DNA from: Arachnopeziza araneosa
Taxonomy: Eukaryota; Ascomycota; Leotiomycetes; Helotiales; Arachnopezizaceae
Assembly (NCBI GenBank): GCA_003988855.1
Contig: QYAI01000066.1
Span: forward strand, 1-64,000
Direction of reading: 5' to 3'
Length of the DNA stretch: 64,000 nucleotides
How positions within the stretch are numbered: position 1 is the first letter of the stretch; each line of letters starts with the position of its first letter. The notes below the pieces were generated by a model. The model saw only the letters and a list, made by a program, of their open reading frames with translations. It was not told the DNA's origin and made no database searches. A program made the translations under genes and the position numbers. Below are positions 42,979-54,551 of this stretch, piece by piece.

Positions 42979-44806
42979 ATGTTTACCTTTCTCCGAAACG
43001 CTATATCATTCCCAAGTATCAAGATGGCCTTCTTTCTATCAGATTTCCTAACAAGCGCCATCGCCAGTCTGCTGGGTTTGATATTTCTGGGTTTTCTTGG
43101 TGGAAGGTTGTATTCTGTCTACTTGGGCCCCCTCTCCAAGTTCCCGGGTCCCAAGCTCGCTGCCTTCACTTTGTGGTACGAATTCTACTACGATGTAATT
43201 CTGAAAGGACAATATACCTTCAAGATCATGGAGATGCACGAAAAATATGGTAATTTTCGCCTTTATCCAACGTTCTCGCTTGAGGCTAACTCTAATCAAG
43301 GACCTATCATTCGCATAAGTCCACATGAGCTTCACATTAACGAACCAGATTACTATGAAGAACTTTATTCCTAGCATAAACCACGAAACAAATCTCCGTT
43401 CTACCTCAATCAGTTTGCCCTTCCAGGCGCTGGTTTTGGGACAGCAGATCATAAGCTCCACCGTCTACGTCGAGCTGCTATAAACCCCTTCCTGTCAAAG
43501 CAAACGGTAGCAAAACTTCAGCCCATGCTCACCTTCATGATCGAGAACCTGTGTAACCGTATTGAAGAGTTTAAAACTTCCAGTCAGCCAATGCCGATGC
43601 GCGCGGTATACATGTGTTTAACAACTGACGTGGTGACTCTCTACTCCCTCAATCGTAGTTGGAATCACTTGGACTCTCCTGATTTCTCACCGATGTGGGT
43701 AGAGACTATCAAAGCCGTAGCTGCATCGGGTCATGTCATGAAACAGTTCCCATTCCTCTTCCCAATCATTAGAGCTCTTCCGAGAAGTGTTGTCAAGGCT
43801 ATGGATCCTGGGATGTTGATGTTGTTGGAATTTCAAGATGTGTGACCTTCCAATTCCCATTCTCTCAAGAATCCGCACGACATTTGTTGACTTTTCCATC
43901 CACAGAAAATCCAAGCAGATACTCAGAACGTCATAGATGGCGTATATAAAGAAAGTGAAGAATATCAAGGCCTCGGACTCCAGAAAACCGTATTTCACGC
44001 CCTTCTAGATTCGGACCTCCCTCCAGAAGAAAAGCTTCAGTCGCGGTTGTGGCAGGAAGGACAGGTTGTCATTGGTGCAGGAGCGGATACTACCGCGCAC
44101 GCATTGACAACGACACATTTCCACATCTTAGATAACCCGGATGTTCACAAGAAGCTGGTCGCTGAGCTTGAGGAAGCATTACCAAATACATATGACCCGG
44201 TAATCTTGAAAACGGTGGAGCAGCTACCATATCTGAATGCGGTTATCAATGAGGGTTTGAGGTATGCTTGGCTTATTTCTTTTGGGCTATAACTTCACTT
44301 TTGGTTCTGATGGACATAGATTCTCATACGGCGTCAGCACTCGTCTTCAACGAGCCCATCCAACCGAAGTCATGAAATTCCACGACTGGGAGATCCCCCC
44401 CAACGTAAGTCCTCCTCCCATATATACTCCTCTTTCCGAGATTACCTGAACCATTCTCAACCCCCCACAGACACCAGTCGGAATGACCTCCGTCCTAATG
44501 CACAACAACGCGTCCATCTTCCCCTCTCCAACCACCTTCCTACCCACCCGGTGGCTCGAACCTCGCCCTGAAAACGCTCCCCCGCTCGATCGCTACCTCG
44601 TGGCTTTCTCCAAGGGATCCAGACAGTGTGTGGGTATGCATCTGGCCAGAGCCGAACTGCAGTTAGCGATCGCGACGGTGTTTAGGAGGTTTGGGATGGA
44701 GCAGACCCTCTATGAGACTAGTAGAGGAGATGTTGATATCAAGCATGACTTGTTCCTACCGCAGGCACGAATGGAGAGCAAGGGAGTCAGGGTTGTTTTT
44801 AAGTAG
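42979..44806 (+). pseudogene. Cytochrome P450 with a single in-frame stop
   Basis: Five exons: 42979..43249, 43301..43839, 43906..44261, 44320..44404, 44471..44806; 1587 nt, all phases close. An N-terminal anchor ([19 protein letters not shown]) precedes the proline hinge LSKFPGPKL. The I-helix has VIGAGADTTAHAL, the K-helix ExxR is EGLR at the third exon end, and the heme loop reads FSKGSRQCVGMHLA with its Cys thiolate. The one defect is TAG at 43372-43374, between YYEELYS and HKPRNKSPFYLNQF, where relatives have a coding residue; CAG to TAG explains it. All else is intact, so either the loss is recent, it is a sequencing error, or the stop is read through. P450s of this shape sit in the ER membrane and often serve secondary metabolism; no cluster genes are adjacent. 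Confidence 0.85.
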
Positions 44807-45454
44807 CAACTAGATAGAATATAATCCCATCTGATTATACCTTGGGCTTTTCATCGTGATATCCTTAATCGTGTGATATTCTGTAAGACTCATTCATTGT
44901 TCACAGATAATAGCAGCTCAATATAACCTTTTTACAACACCAGCCCACCTACAGCTCACCCAACCACGCCGCCTTAAGAGCCACCCCAGGAGCCATTTTG
45001 GGTGAGCTAGGGTACGCAAGGTGTAAGCTTGGGTGATGGAGGTAATCTAGGTAGTCTATAAATACCGGCTTACCCCCTAAAGAAATTCTGCCTTGCTATA
45101 CTTTTTTCACATCATCAAAATTCAAAATATCCAATCCCACATACAATGACAGATCTCTATGTTACGTATGTTTGAAATCTACGAAATTAAAGTTTTAGTA
45201 AAATTAACAAGGCTTAGTTAGAGCGTTAATAGATAGACAAAAAGCAAAGTACTCTCTAGTAATCTCAAAGAACTACGACGAAGAGTCGAAGCAGAAGTAC
45301 TCTAAAAAGAAGCTTCGCTGCCTTCTCTAGAGAAGCTAATTGACTTTTTCTGCTTCTATATTGCTTAGAGCAAAGAAAAGATTACTTAAAACAAGCACTT
45401 GTCGCTCGACTTATGTTTATCAAGTGCCGAATTCTTTTTCGCTAAGTTTACAAG
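44807..45454. other. Intergenic and decayed AT-rich sequence
   Basis: After the P450 3' UTR, the part from about 45205 to 45454 is AT-rich with a broken coding-like frame (LIDRQKAKYSLVISKNY) and stop codons, most likely old transposon remains. A mini-exon-like ATG plus GTATGT lies near 45145-45170 but leads nowhere. Confidence 0.4.
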
Positions 45455-45733
45455 TGTGATGAGCAGGATATCACGTGAACTGAATGTCATGTGTGGACGG
45501 CAGACAGGACCTCATTACCGAAGTATGGAGAATAAGGGGCACATTCAGAGTCTATTCGGACTAGGGCCAGAGAGAAGTCTGCTGTAGATAAGGCATACCT
45601 CACTCATGTAGTTTTTCTTTCCTCATATTCTTCTCTTCCTTCGTAGCTAGCCTATGAACCGAATATACTCAGACTATCAACGCACTCCCATATGCCTCTT
45701 GACTAGCCATATTCGTGTTCGTGTCGTTACAGT
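45455..45733 (+). mobile_element. Truncated LTR, same family as 53928-54551
   Basis: Begins TGTGATGAGCAGGATATCACG and matches the reverse complement of 54551 down to about 54275 almost base for base. The match ends around 45733, beyond which the sequences differ, so the 3' part of the LTR is gone. Confidence 0.75.
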
Positions 45734-46361
45734 TATCGATTATCTCGCCAACGGCGTTAAACGCCGCTTTTGCTGTTCCTTCCTGCTCTACCTCAAATAT
45801 CGGCCGGTATAAATTTCGGGACTATTGCACAAAAAAATAATGCCTCTAAACTTTAAAGATACAAAGCACAAGGAAACCTGTATGCCGTGTTTATCCGGGT
45901 CTAAGGGGGGGTACTTCCGTACACCATATCTACAGTTATGCTTGTCGTATTAAGTTATTTTAACATTATACCAGATTTGTATAAGTGTGGCGTCCTTCTA
46001 GAAGTTTCTCATAAGTAGCTACCAGCTTGATGCCAGTTACCCAGACTATCGAATCAGGCAACTATGGAGTTCTAACTACAAGATGCGCCCTCGGTGATGC
46101 ATAGAAAACTATGCATAGCTCGCTCGAATGACCCCGAACAGTCGCCATAGTCTCTGCAGTAGCTAGCTACGAATGGCTGGCCTGGCGCGTTCGTGGTGAT
46201 GCACAACCACGCCATGCCGCGAAACTGTCGTCTAGCTGAGCCGTGGGAGCACAACCCTAACCCAACCTGTACTCCTACCTCAACGAATACATGCACATCG
46301 ATCCTAAGAACAATTTACCGGCATCTTTCGTTCAGACATTCTTTCAGTTCCTATCTGAACA
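45734..46361. other. Intergenic, no gene
   Basis: No supported open frame. The right end is the upstream region of the HET fragment. Confidence 0.45.
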
Positions 46362-46799
46362 ATGCGTCTACTACACTACAACAACGATAGCGAGTTCAGC
46401 CTGACACAATTCTTCGACGACATCCCCCAATATGCCATACTGTCACACACATGGGAACAGGAGAAGGTCACCTTCAAGGACATAATAGAGGGAAATGAAG
46501 CGAGCAAGGCTGGTTTTGACAAGGTCCGATTCTGTGGAGAACAGGCCAGACGAGATCGCTTACAGTACTTTTGGGTTGACATATGCTGTATCGACAAATC
46601 GAGCAGTGCTGAACTTACAGAAGCTATAAATTCTATGTTTAGCTGGTATCAGAATGCGCTCAAATGCTATGTCTATCTCTCAGATGTGTCGATAAAGAAA
46701 CGGAAAGCAAGTGACTCCTTTACCGGTTCTGAATTGCAATCTCCCCGAAGGTGTTCTCCCTCTCCCAAACATTGCACTCCCCTAAACGTTTGGCAATAG
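46362..46799 (+). pseudogene. HET domain fragment, truncated
   Basis: 145 codons from MRLLHYNNDSEFSL. HET blocks are YAILSHTWEQEKVTFKD, GFDKVRFCGEQARRD and YFWVDICCIDKSSSAEL, then CYVYLSDVS, the order and spacing of HET-E/HET-D-like proteins. After SIKKRKASDSFT the sequence turns into low-complexity Ser/Pro and a stop, just where the conserved SRWFTRGWTLQEL block should follow. So this is the first half of a HET domain cut off by a rearrangement. Intact relatives carry NACHT and WD40 domains behind it; a WD40/NACHT-tail remnant does lie at 49-50.5 kb but on the other strand. Confidence 0.82.
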
Positions 46800-47713
46800 C
46801 CCCCCAGTCCTATCTTTCGAAAAGTAGCCCGAACTGCGCCTCTCCTATATTATCTTGTCGATGTCAGATGAAATAAGATTTTGCTCTCGTTTGTAGATTT
46901 AGCTGTCATTTTTGCTGTTTTGCGGCATTAGTACTATTTGCTCTCCTTTCTTGTCTCTAAGAAGAGACAGTGAAACGGCGAAAGAAGCACTCTCGACAGT
47001 GCAAGTCTCTGCGAGATCTCCTGTAAATTATTAATTCCAGGTTTTCAGGGTCATCGGGATACTCATACAAGTCTTTATCTTTATAGAAATGGCTCAATTG
47101 CTTGTTATTTAGTATTCATTCCTTCCGGTTAAAGGTGTGTTAGATGATTTCAATAAATTGACATTCTTCAGGAAATTTCATGTTCCAATCCAGCGTCTTG
47201 GCAAAATCGGATTTTGGCGTTATCTGTTTCTGTTTCCTCATGATAGCGAAGACAGCTTGGTAGTTGCGTATTATCCTATCTTTGTCTCTACTGCCTAATT
47301 CGAAGGCAAAGTAGAAGACACTAAGCCGAGAATATTGTACAGTATTCTTAGCCTGGAGATGTTTTCGTAGCACTAGCTTACTTATTATCTTGAAGCTTCT
47401 GGATTTACTTAATGCTGGAGGTCTGCCTATAATCAGGAGAAAGTAGAGCAATCTAGAATAGTTCTCTTCAAAATCTCAATCGACACGCGCAACGGTTGTG
47501 TCACTGTCGAAACTTAGCGCTACTACATTGTTAAGAGATTCAAACACCTCCTGAAGATCGGCGTTTAAGTTATCATGCCTGGCTCTTGTGCTACGCATTA
47601 AGACAGAGCAAGATATTGTTAGAAGGCCCTTATATATTTGTTTAAGAGAACTAGAGCCTGTAGGCTAAGTGCAAACACTGTGAACTTGCGCGTATAAATT
47701 CTTAGTGGATATG
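46800..47713. other. Decayed interval
   Basis: No gene supported. A 103-codon minus frame at 47140-47451 (from a TTG start) is composition-wise coding-like but unrecognised. Confidence 0.4.
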
Positions 47714-48217
47714 TCAACTGAAACTGGCAACCTCGGAAAGTTTACCCCGGTGTTGAGTGCTACCCATGACCACTAGGGATCTGAAAGTTAGTGTTGTTTT
47801 GCTTTGTGAGTGAGATAATGTCAAGTGGTTGTGATTTGCGCTTACTGTCGGTGCTTGGTAAGGTTGTAGACCTGGTACGGCCTTTCTAGTTACAGTCCAC
47901 AACAATTGGAATTCCAAATTTTTTCTCCACATACCAGCCACGTATTTATCCCCCGTCTCACATTGTACTGCTTGAGCAAGACCTGACAGAGCAACCAATT
48001 TGTCGCTGTACCTCGTCAGCTTGGCTGCTGAATATAGCATCACCACAAGATGCCAAATCGAAGCAAGCGGCGCCCTTATCCGGTAGCTATAGTGGGAAAG
48101 GAGATCTTGAGGTAGTCTGTCAGGAAAGAGACTACAGGCCTTTTTTTCAAGGCACTTCCAGACTATATTAGTTACGCTGAAGTGCAGCGTTCGAGGTGCC
48201 AAAAGCCTCTCTTGCAC
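47714..48217 (-). pseudogene. C-terminal fragment of a HET-family protein
   Basis: A 167-codon minus frame opens after a TAA near 48225. The first block, VQERLLAPRTLHFSVTNIVWKCLE, matches the QERLLSPRTLHF segment that follows the HET domain in many incompatibility proteins. It continues with a post-domain region including DKLVALSGLAQAVQ and GDKYVAGMWRKNLEFQLLW, also family-typical, and then QPYQAPT where relatives read APSWSWAS. The WSWAS part is out of frame or lost, and the HET domain itself is not upstream. It belongs to a different subfamily from the fragment at 46.4 kb. Confidence 0.72.
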
Positions 48218-49165
48218 AGTTTAAGCGCGACTTGCAAGATAGCTCTAGCTAGTGCAGTGAAAATACAGATAAATAGGCGAAAGTTCTTACGGCCTCTTAT
48301 CCTGCAGACCTGGCATCCTCAAACGACACCTAAATGCCTTGCGCTTTGTTCTGAATGCTATATCATCGTAGAGACAGTTACTATTACTGTCAATAAAATC
48401 AGCTGCCGCAATATTAATTGTAGAGCCTTCGTAAACACTACTTATTAATGCTGATTCTCTTAGCTAGTCTTGATCGTCGTCTTGGATTATACATAAAGAA
48501 TCGATCTATAAATATTTTAGTCCTAGAGATCGAGTGATATAAATTGCGTTACGGAAAGTTTTCGTAAGCTTATTTTCGGGGACACACTTCTGAAGATCTT
48601 GTAAATTTTCGGTAGATAGCCGGAAGAACTCTATAGATCCCTAAGAATAGCTTAATGTAGCGTACTGTAGTTAAATGCCCGGAAAATTCGCTACATGAAT
48701 CAAACGAATGCTGTTTCTATCGAGGTATAGCAATCGAGTGAGTAGAACCTGCCTATCGAGTTTAACGCAGTGCTTATGTTTGTCAATGCATTTCTTTAGC
48801 TAGTTTTTTGCTATAGGTAAATAATTTGACGTTGATAGTCGTATTATTTCGTATGTCGGTGCTACTAGGCCTAGCACTTGTAAGTGATGCTATACTTCGC
48901 ATCAAGAGTACGTACCTTCATCAACTAGCGCGATAAGTACCATGTTCACGCTCAGACTCGCTAAATCTACTTTTAGTCACGATTCTCTGGATTGATTATG
49001 TGCATGGCGTATGTTGGTCACGCAGTAAAACGAGAACGTCTGGTTAGGTTAGAAGATTCTAGATGTTCCTCTTGTAATATTAAAACTTGCTGCTCCCCGG
49101 CCCCCTCTATGAAATAGAGATTAGAAAAGAAATATATAATAAGATAAAGAGAGTGTGTAGAAGGC
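48218..49165. other. AT-rich decayed repeat-like interval
   Basis: Stop-rich in all frames with many TA dinucleotides, resembling RIP-altered transposon sequence. I could not assign a family. Confidence 0.45.
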
Positions 49166-50461
49166 CTATGTACGAAATTCAAGGAATGTAGTACGACCTG
49201 AAGAATGCCCTAAAACGACTGCATTTCTGTTGACTGTAACACAAGTCGGTCGATATTCAGAAGGAAGCCATAGCATCCGCTGTTGGTTTAAAGAAATCCA
49301 CTGGCCTTGCACAAAGACATGAGACGGCTGCGCTCTTTGGAACAATGGCGATGGGGTAGGCGAGTGCAAAGGAATATCACCGCAGTTTGTTTGGATATAC
49401 TGGCCGTCTGGCGAGAAGGCGACGGCCTTGACGTCGCGGGTATGGCCCTCGAGCGCGCTGCGGCAACCATCCCAGTCGTCTTCCCGTTTTGACAATGACT
49501 TGATCCACCCTGGCATTTCGTCTACAAAAGCTTTTCGTACTATACTTGCTTCTGGGGCAAATATAAGAACCGAGGAATATATTTGTAGAGGAACATCTTG
49601 GAGAAATGCTGAAAAAGCACTGTTTGATACCTGTATTGCACGTTAGTGTAATACAGTGTCAGAAAAAAGTAGAAGCCTTACCTTAACTAGCGTAGAAAGT
49701 GTTTCTAGCAAGGAAACACATTTGTTCATATCACTGATTGGACTCATCACTTCAAGCCAGTGAAGGAAGTGTTTCTGGAGGAACGTATCTGCGGTAGCCT
49801 TGTCGCTAACAAGACGCTGGCTCTGCTTCAGATGATAAACCTAGTAACGGCAAGCGTACTGCAATTCAGGCGACAGATGGCTTGTAATCTTCCCTTCATC
49901 GACCTCGCTTCTCAAAGTTCCAGGCTGTAAGTCGCACATGTTCTGTCGTAGGCCGTTTGGGCCGGACATGAGTCAGAGGCAATGAGGGGCTAAGCTCTCG
50001 TGTCTCGCCCGCTCATCCACCCAGAACGGGCTCTTCTCCTTCTTTGACGCATCAACGAGGAATTCGCGGAACGACAGGTGTAGGAGCCGCACAGGCATAT
50101 CATCGCGGTCTGGTATGCTTAGAACAGAGTATAAGGAATCCAGTCGGCAAGTGACGTCATCCTCAGATATATGAAGGAGGCGAGCAAGCGATACGGTAGA
50201 AAATAGAGTCTCTAGTACCACTATGCTCCCCACAATATCACGAAACTCGCACGCCCATCTCTCTCTGTCGTTTTCGTCCTCTTCGTCGAAAAGCTGATTA
50301 AGGATAGGGAGATACGTTGCGTCGAGTTTCGAGACTTTCGCCTTCCGATACTCTAATATGATCTCTAGGCGCTTTCTGGGATCATCGCGTCGATCACCAA
50401 TATATCGACAGTATTTTGGACGTAGTATTTTACCCCCCCCCAGTTCCCGCCCCCAAGCCAT
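49166..50461 (-). pseudogene. NACHT-WD40 (HET-E-like) gene remnant
   Basis: Two legible blocks on the minus strand. 50461..49973 carries the region just after NACHT: RKRLEIILEYRKAKVSKLDATYLPILNQLF, CEFRDIVGSIVVLET, DSLYSVLSIPDRDDMPVRLLHLSFREFLVD. 49516..49166 has MPGWIKSLSKREDDWDGCRS, one WD40 start LEGHTRDVKAVAFSPDGQ, and the family's final blade (PSEYRPTCVTVNRNAVVLGHSSGRTTFLEF). The part between them (about 49970-49520) still shows family words but in several frames with stops. All repeats between the first and last WD40 blade are missing, and the NACHT P-loop half is absent upstream. Intact proteins are NLR-like incompatibility sensors. Confidence 0.82.
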
Positions 50462-50511
50462 TTTTTATAGGGAGGCTTGCTGACTCAGCTGGTATTTTGG
50501 AGACCAACACC

Positions 50512-50892
50512 TGTCACGTTTCGAGCCGAACGTATTGCTCATATAAGCAATGAGTCTTTTGAATGAGAGAATATAGATCAACGGGTTTATTGATCAAATA
50601 ATAAGGTCTTGTATTGATTGGATTAAGTAGTCTTCTCAGAAAGTGATATATCTTCCACTTGACTTCTGTCCTTCCTCTGCTCCGAGATCCTCTGCTTTTA
50701 TGCCATGATATTCTCTTTGATCCTCCACTAGCTCATTCCATTGATCACGTCATTGCTGGTTATGGATTCTGCTTTCGGAAGTTCTTTGACTTGATTTCCT
50801 GATCCGACTATAGGTTCTTTATCTGAGCTTTATTGGCTGCTTTCAGCCGGTCGAATCTCTCCGCTTGCGACAACACCATGTGCGTTGTCACA
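50512..50892. mobile_element. Possible solo LTR abutting the DUF3176 stop codon
   Basis: The segment begins TGTCACGTTTCGAGCC and ends GTTGTCACA, fitting the TG...CA rule, and is about 380 bp, a usual LTR size. It ends four bases before the stop codon of the DUF3176 gene. No clear target duplication is seen and no second copy is in the window, so this is tentative. Confidence 0.35.
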
Positions 50893-50896
50893 AAGA

Positions 50897-52808
50897 CTAT
50901 TTTAACTGTTGTTCTTCTTTAGGTTCCTTAATTTGTTCCAGGAATTGGCCACTATCCTTAGTTCGTAGTATAACGTGCATATTTGATGCAGCCTCGTTCA
51001 TTAAATGCTGCTCAATTAGTCGAGAGAACTCGGCTTCGTTCACATGACAGAGACCATGGAAGAGTGTGGCCACGCTGCTCCCCTTCCACGGTTCCAATCC
51101 AGCTTTCCGTGTGACAACAGCAATAGTCAGCAGATACATAAGTACCAAACCAAAGAGAGCGAACGGGAGCGAGATCCAAGGCCAATTCACATGGATAAAA
51201 GGGATTTGTTTATAACTCTGTCCCACATGCAGTAATGTCGAATCGAGTTGGGTACGCATGGCAAGAGTCATGCTGCTAGCAATATTATTGAACATCGCGT
51301 TTAGATCATGGGGAGTTTGATTCAGATGCATATAAAACGACTCAGTGACTTCGCTGGACCAGAAGTTTTGAACATCGCTAATGTAGACCATGTCCTCCGA
51401 CGCGGTCATCGCCAAATGTAAAGAGGATCCAAGAGACATGAATGATTGGTAATTCACAGTGAAATTGATCTTATTCTGTTGGATAACCCATCTATCTTCT
51501 GGGCCTTCGTTGGGTGTGAGTATGTATGGCGAACTCTCATTCAAGACCAGCGTGCTTGTTATCGACTCCCGAAATATGCCTTTGTCTGCGGTCGCTATGT
51601 ATTCTTGTATGCAAAAGTTGAGGCGGCATCGTGCGGCATAAGGGCCTTGGAATGTAATGTTCTCCACCGTTATGTTTAAGCCCCAAGGGTAAGTACTGCT
51701 TTGAATCATGACTGTTTCAGAGATGGCATAGAGCGTGCCCGAACTTCCGGAAGTTTCTACCACCATTGACAACGGCTGATTGAACTCCACAGCGCTAAGG
51801 GATGTATTGCCATTTGTGTTTGTTAAAGTCCACGTGACGTTGTAATCGCTTCCATCAACAAAGGTTAAATTGGAAGTGAGATCCACGCAAGAACTGCAGA
51901 TCGCTAGACTACTGTAGGTAGGCCAAGAGCAATTCCCAGTGGAACAGAGTGGCTGCGTTTCGAATTGACCTGATGAGCCATTCAAGGTTAAAAGTCCGTT
52001 CATTATTGCGGCTTTCATATTCATTTCGGCCTCATGATTAGGCTGTGGAGAGTAGATAGCTGTTATTGGGATTGTGGCCTCAGAATCAATGACCGAGTGC
52101 GTAGTGGTCCCGACAATCTGTTGGATGAATGGAGCAATGCTAAGCATCCCAACCGTAAGACATGCCCCACAACAGGCTAACCAGCTATCATCATCGTCTT
52201 CAGTTAGTACCGTCAACTCAAAACTAATTTGCAAAGGAATCTTACCCTCCTCTCCTCTTCCAAATTAAAGCAATGCTTCCTGCCGCCCCTTGACTCGCTC
52301 TTTCTATGATCTCAAAATCTTCAAGTGGCCTCTCTTTACGAAACCAGATCCACTTCCACTGATTCATACTTGATGTGATGGGGACTGCAAGAAGAAATGT
52401 AGCAAATGTAGCTAGTAAAGACACTATGGCGTTAAGGGTGATCCCTTCGTCCCATTGTGGCACACTCTGGCCGTCAAATGCGTGAAGGACAATTATAACT
52501 GCGATAAGGCATGCTAAAGACAAGGTGCTACAAAATACTTCAAAGAGCCAGTATTTTGAAGCTACTCGACTAAAACACTCCCATCTTTGGCTCTTTCTAA
52601 CTTTGCATTGTTCTGCTGCTTCGTTTGGAGTTCCAAGAGAGCCTTCCTCTAATGAATCTAATAGACCATCAGAGGAACATCCGTTTTGTATGTCTGTGTC
52701 TGCTGATCCTGTCAGCACGACAATAGTCGAGACATTATGATCCCCTAGATCATTAGGAGAGCTTCTCCCTTTCAAGCTCCCATCAATTTTTCCTGTTGAG
52801 GTTGCCAT
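50897..52808 (-). CDS. DUF3176 integral-membrane protein
   Basis: Model: exon 1 52808..52246, intron 52245..52185 (GTAAGA to GATAG, with a perfect TACTAAC branch site), exon 2 52184..50897; 616 aa. ATG at 52808 (MATSTGKIDGSLKG) is the first in frame. The DUF3176 block is YWLFEVFCSTLSLACLIAVIIVL, GITLNAIVSLLATFATFLLAVP, SMNQWKWIWF and LEDFEIIERASQGAAGSIALIW, followed by a third helix after the junction. The middle 300 residues form a glycosylated ectodomain (NGSSGQFETQ, CSTGNCSWP, SNLTFVDGSDYNVTW). The last helix is ISLPFALFGLVLMYLLTIAVVTR. Function of this fungal family is unknown. It lies between the HET/NLR graveyard and a tandem array. Confidence 0.87.
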
Positions 52809-53024
52809 TTGCAAGATATATAATGTCGATTTTCCTGTCTCAGTGGGCAAAGTCTCGTAATCTCTTGTTGTTTTTCTTCCTTTCTAGCTAAGGATATCGC
52901 AATGCGAGAATCTGATCATCATCAAGACAGCTGGAAAAAGGCGTAATGAAATATAGCAGTTGTCTCTCTCCCCCTCCCTCTGTGATTGCCCGCCTTTCTC
53001 TATCTCTGGCCAATGGAATGATTT
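52809..53024. other. Upstream region of the DUF3176 gene
   Basis: Promoter and 5' UTR; no gene. Confidence 0.5.
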
Positions 53025-53505
53025 CTAGTAATTATGCAGCAGGCCTGCATGGTATTAGCACAGCCCCTCTATCCACGGTGTGCTGTCCTACCCTACCATC
53101 GTTAGTGGTTAGTGCTCACACCACTTAATAATAAACGAAGGCAGATTTAAGGCATAGTCAGCATATAGAATGCTTTTTAAGGTTAGCGCAAGGCAGATTG
53201 AGAGTAGTAATCATGCAGCAGGCCCGCATGGTATTAGCACAGCCCCTCTATCCACGGTGTGCTGTCCTACCCTACCATCGTTAGTGGTTAGTGCTCACAC
53301 CACTTAATAATAAACGAAGACAGACTTAAGGCATAGTCAGTATATAGAATGCTTTTTAAGGTTAGCGCAAGGCAGATTGAGAGTAGTAATCATGCAGCAG
53401 GCCCGCATGGTATTAGCACAGCCCCTCTATCTACGGTGCGCTGTCCTACCCTACCATCGTTGATGGTTAGTGGTCAGTACATAGAATGCTTTTCAAGGTT
53501 GGCGC
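53025..53505. repeat. 179-bp tandem repeat, three copies
   Basis: The word GGTATTAGCACAGCCCC recurs at 53051, 53230 and 53409, exactly 179 bp apart, within three near-identical copies (the third shortened). Copies differ by scattered C/T and A/G changes. The unit carries no open frame that survives all copies. Confidence 0.9.
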
Positions 53506-53927
53506 AAGGCAAGTGCAGCGAGGCTGAGAAGGCTGCACCGCCGCTGACTAGGATCGTAGATCGCTTAACTAGAGGAGGTATCAACCCGTGTGTCGATGGG
53601 GTATAAAATAGTGCGCACTCGTTGCTACAAGACTGAGAATATTGTTCAAGCATAATAATAAAACCTGAATATCCATATCTAATTGTTCTATGAGTTTAAA
53701 ACGTGGAAAAAGTTTAATAGTAGTGTTACAAGTCATGGGGTCTGTTAGAGTGTTAAAGGAAGGCTCTTCGCAAAATTATGGGAGCGGCGACAACGTGGCT
53801 ATAACTCTCGGAATTGATAGATCGGGAATGTTTAGAAGAGGTATATAATACCACTAAAATAAATATAAATAGAAATTTTTAGACGTTTACAGGTTTTTAG
53901 TCGCTTGAACTCAAAGTACCTACGATT
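53506..53927. other. Unassigned sequence between array and LTR
   Basis: AT-rich from about 53640; no gene seen. Confidence 0.45.
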
Positions 53928-54551
53928 TGTCTCGCTACAGGGGCAGAGGAGCAGCCAATAAAATAAGAATCTCGTGGCCCTCAGCTAGCTCTCGATATGT
54001 ATATTTCGGAAGAACAACCAGAGCAAAGAATCCAGAACAAGAATAACGTATGCGCGTGAAGAACCCAAAAACTAGTGTAAACAACAAATAAGAAACAAGT
54101 AGATAAATCAACGTATCAGCGCGAAGAGAATATCAATGAAATCCGTATGATCAATGCTTCATTCGTAACAATGCAATCTATCCTCTCTTTTCTATGGCTA
54201 TGAATCCTCTGCTGTGTATATTCCGTGTCTTGTCCATGTCTGTCTGTAGATGCTCTGTAGATGCTCTGTGTAACGGCACGAACACGAATATGGCTAGTCA
54301 AGAGGCATATGGGAGTGCGTTGATAGTCTGAGTATATTCGGTTCATATGCTAGCTACGAAGGAAAAGAAGAATATAAGGAAAGGAAAACTACATGAGTGA
54401 GGTATGCCTTATCTACAGCAGACTTCTCTCTGGCCCTAGTCCGAATAGACTCTGAATGTGCCCCTTATTCTCCACACTTCGGTAATGAGTTCCTGTCTGC
54501 CCGTGCCGTCCACACATGACATTCGGTTCACGTGATATCCTGCTCATCACA
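53928..54551 (-). mobile_element. Solo LTR, longest copy of the local family
   Basis: Runs from TGTCTCGCTACAGG to TGCTCATCACA, so on the minus strand it is TGTGATGAGCA...AGACA, 624 bp. Flanks CGATT (53923-53927) and GGATT (54552-54556) match at four of five bases, consistent with an aged target duplication. It aligns with 45455-45733 (5' half) and with 6105-6453 (3' half), both inverted relative to it. No internal region is present. Confidence 0.75.

Noticed and set aside
45399..45587. 62-codon plus frame at 45.4 kb
   Set aside because: Spans the LTR start; the copy at 54 kb does not keep it open.
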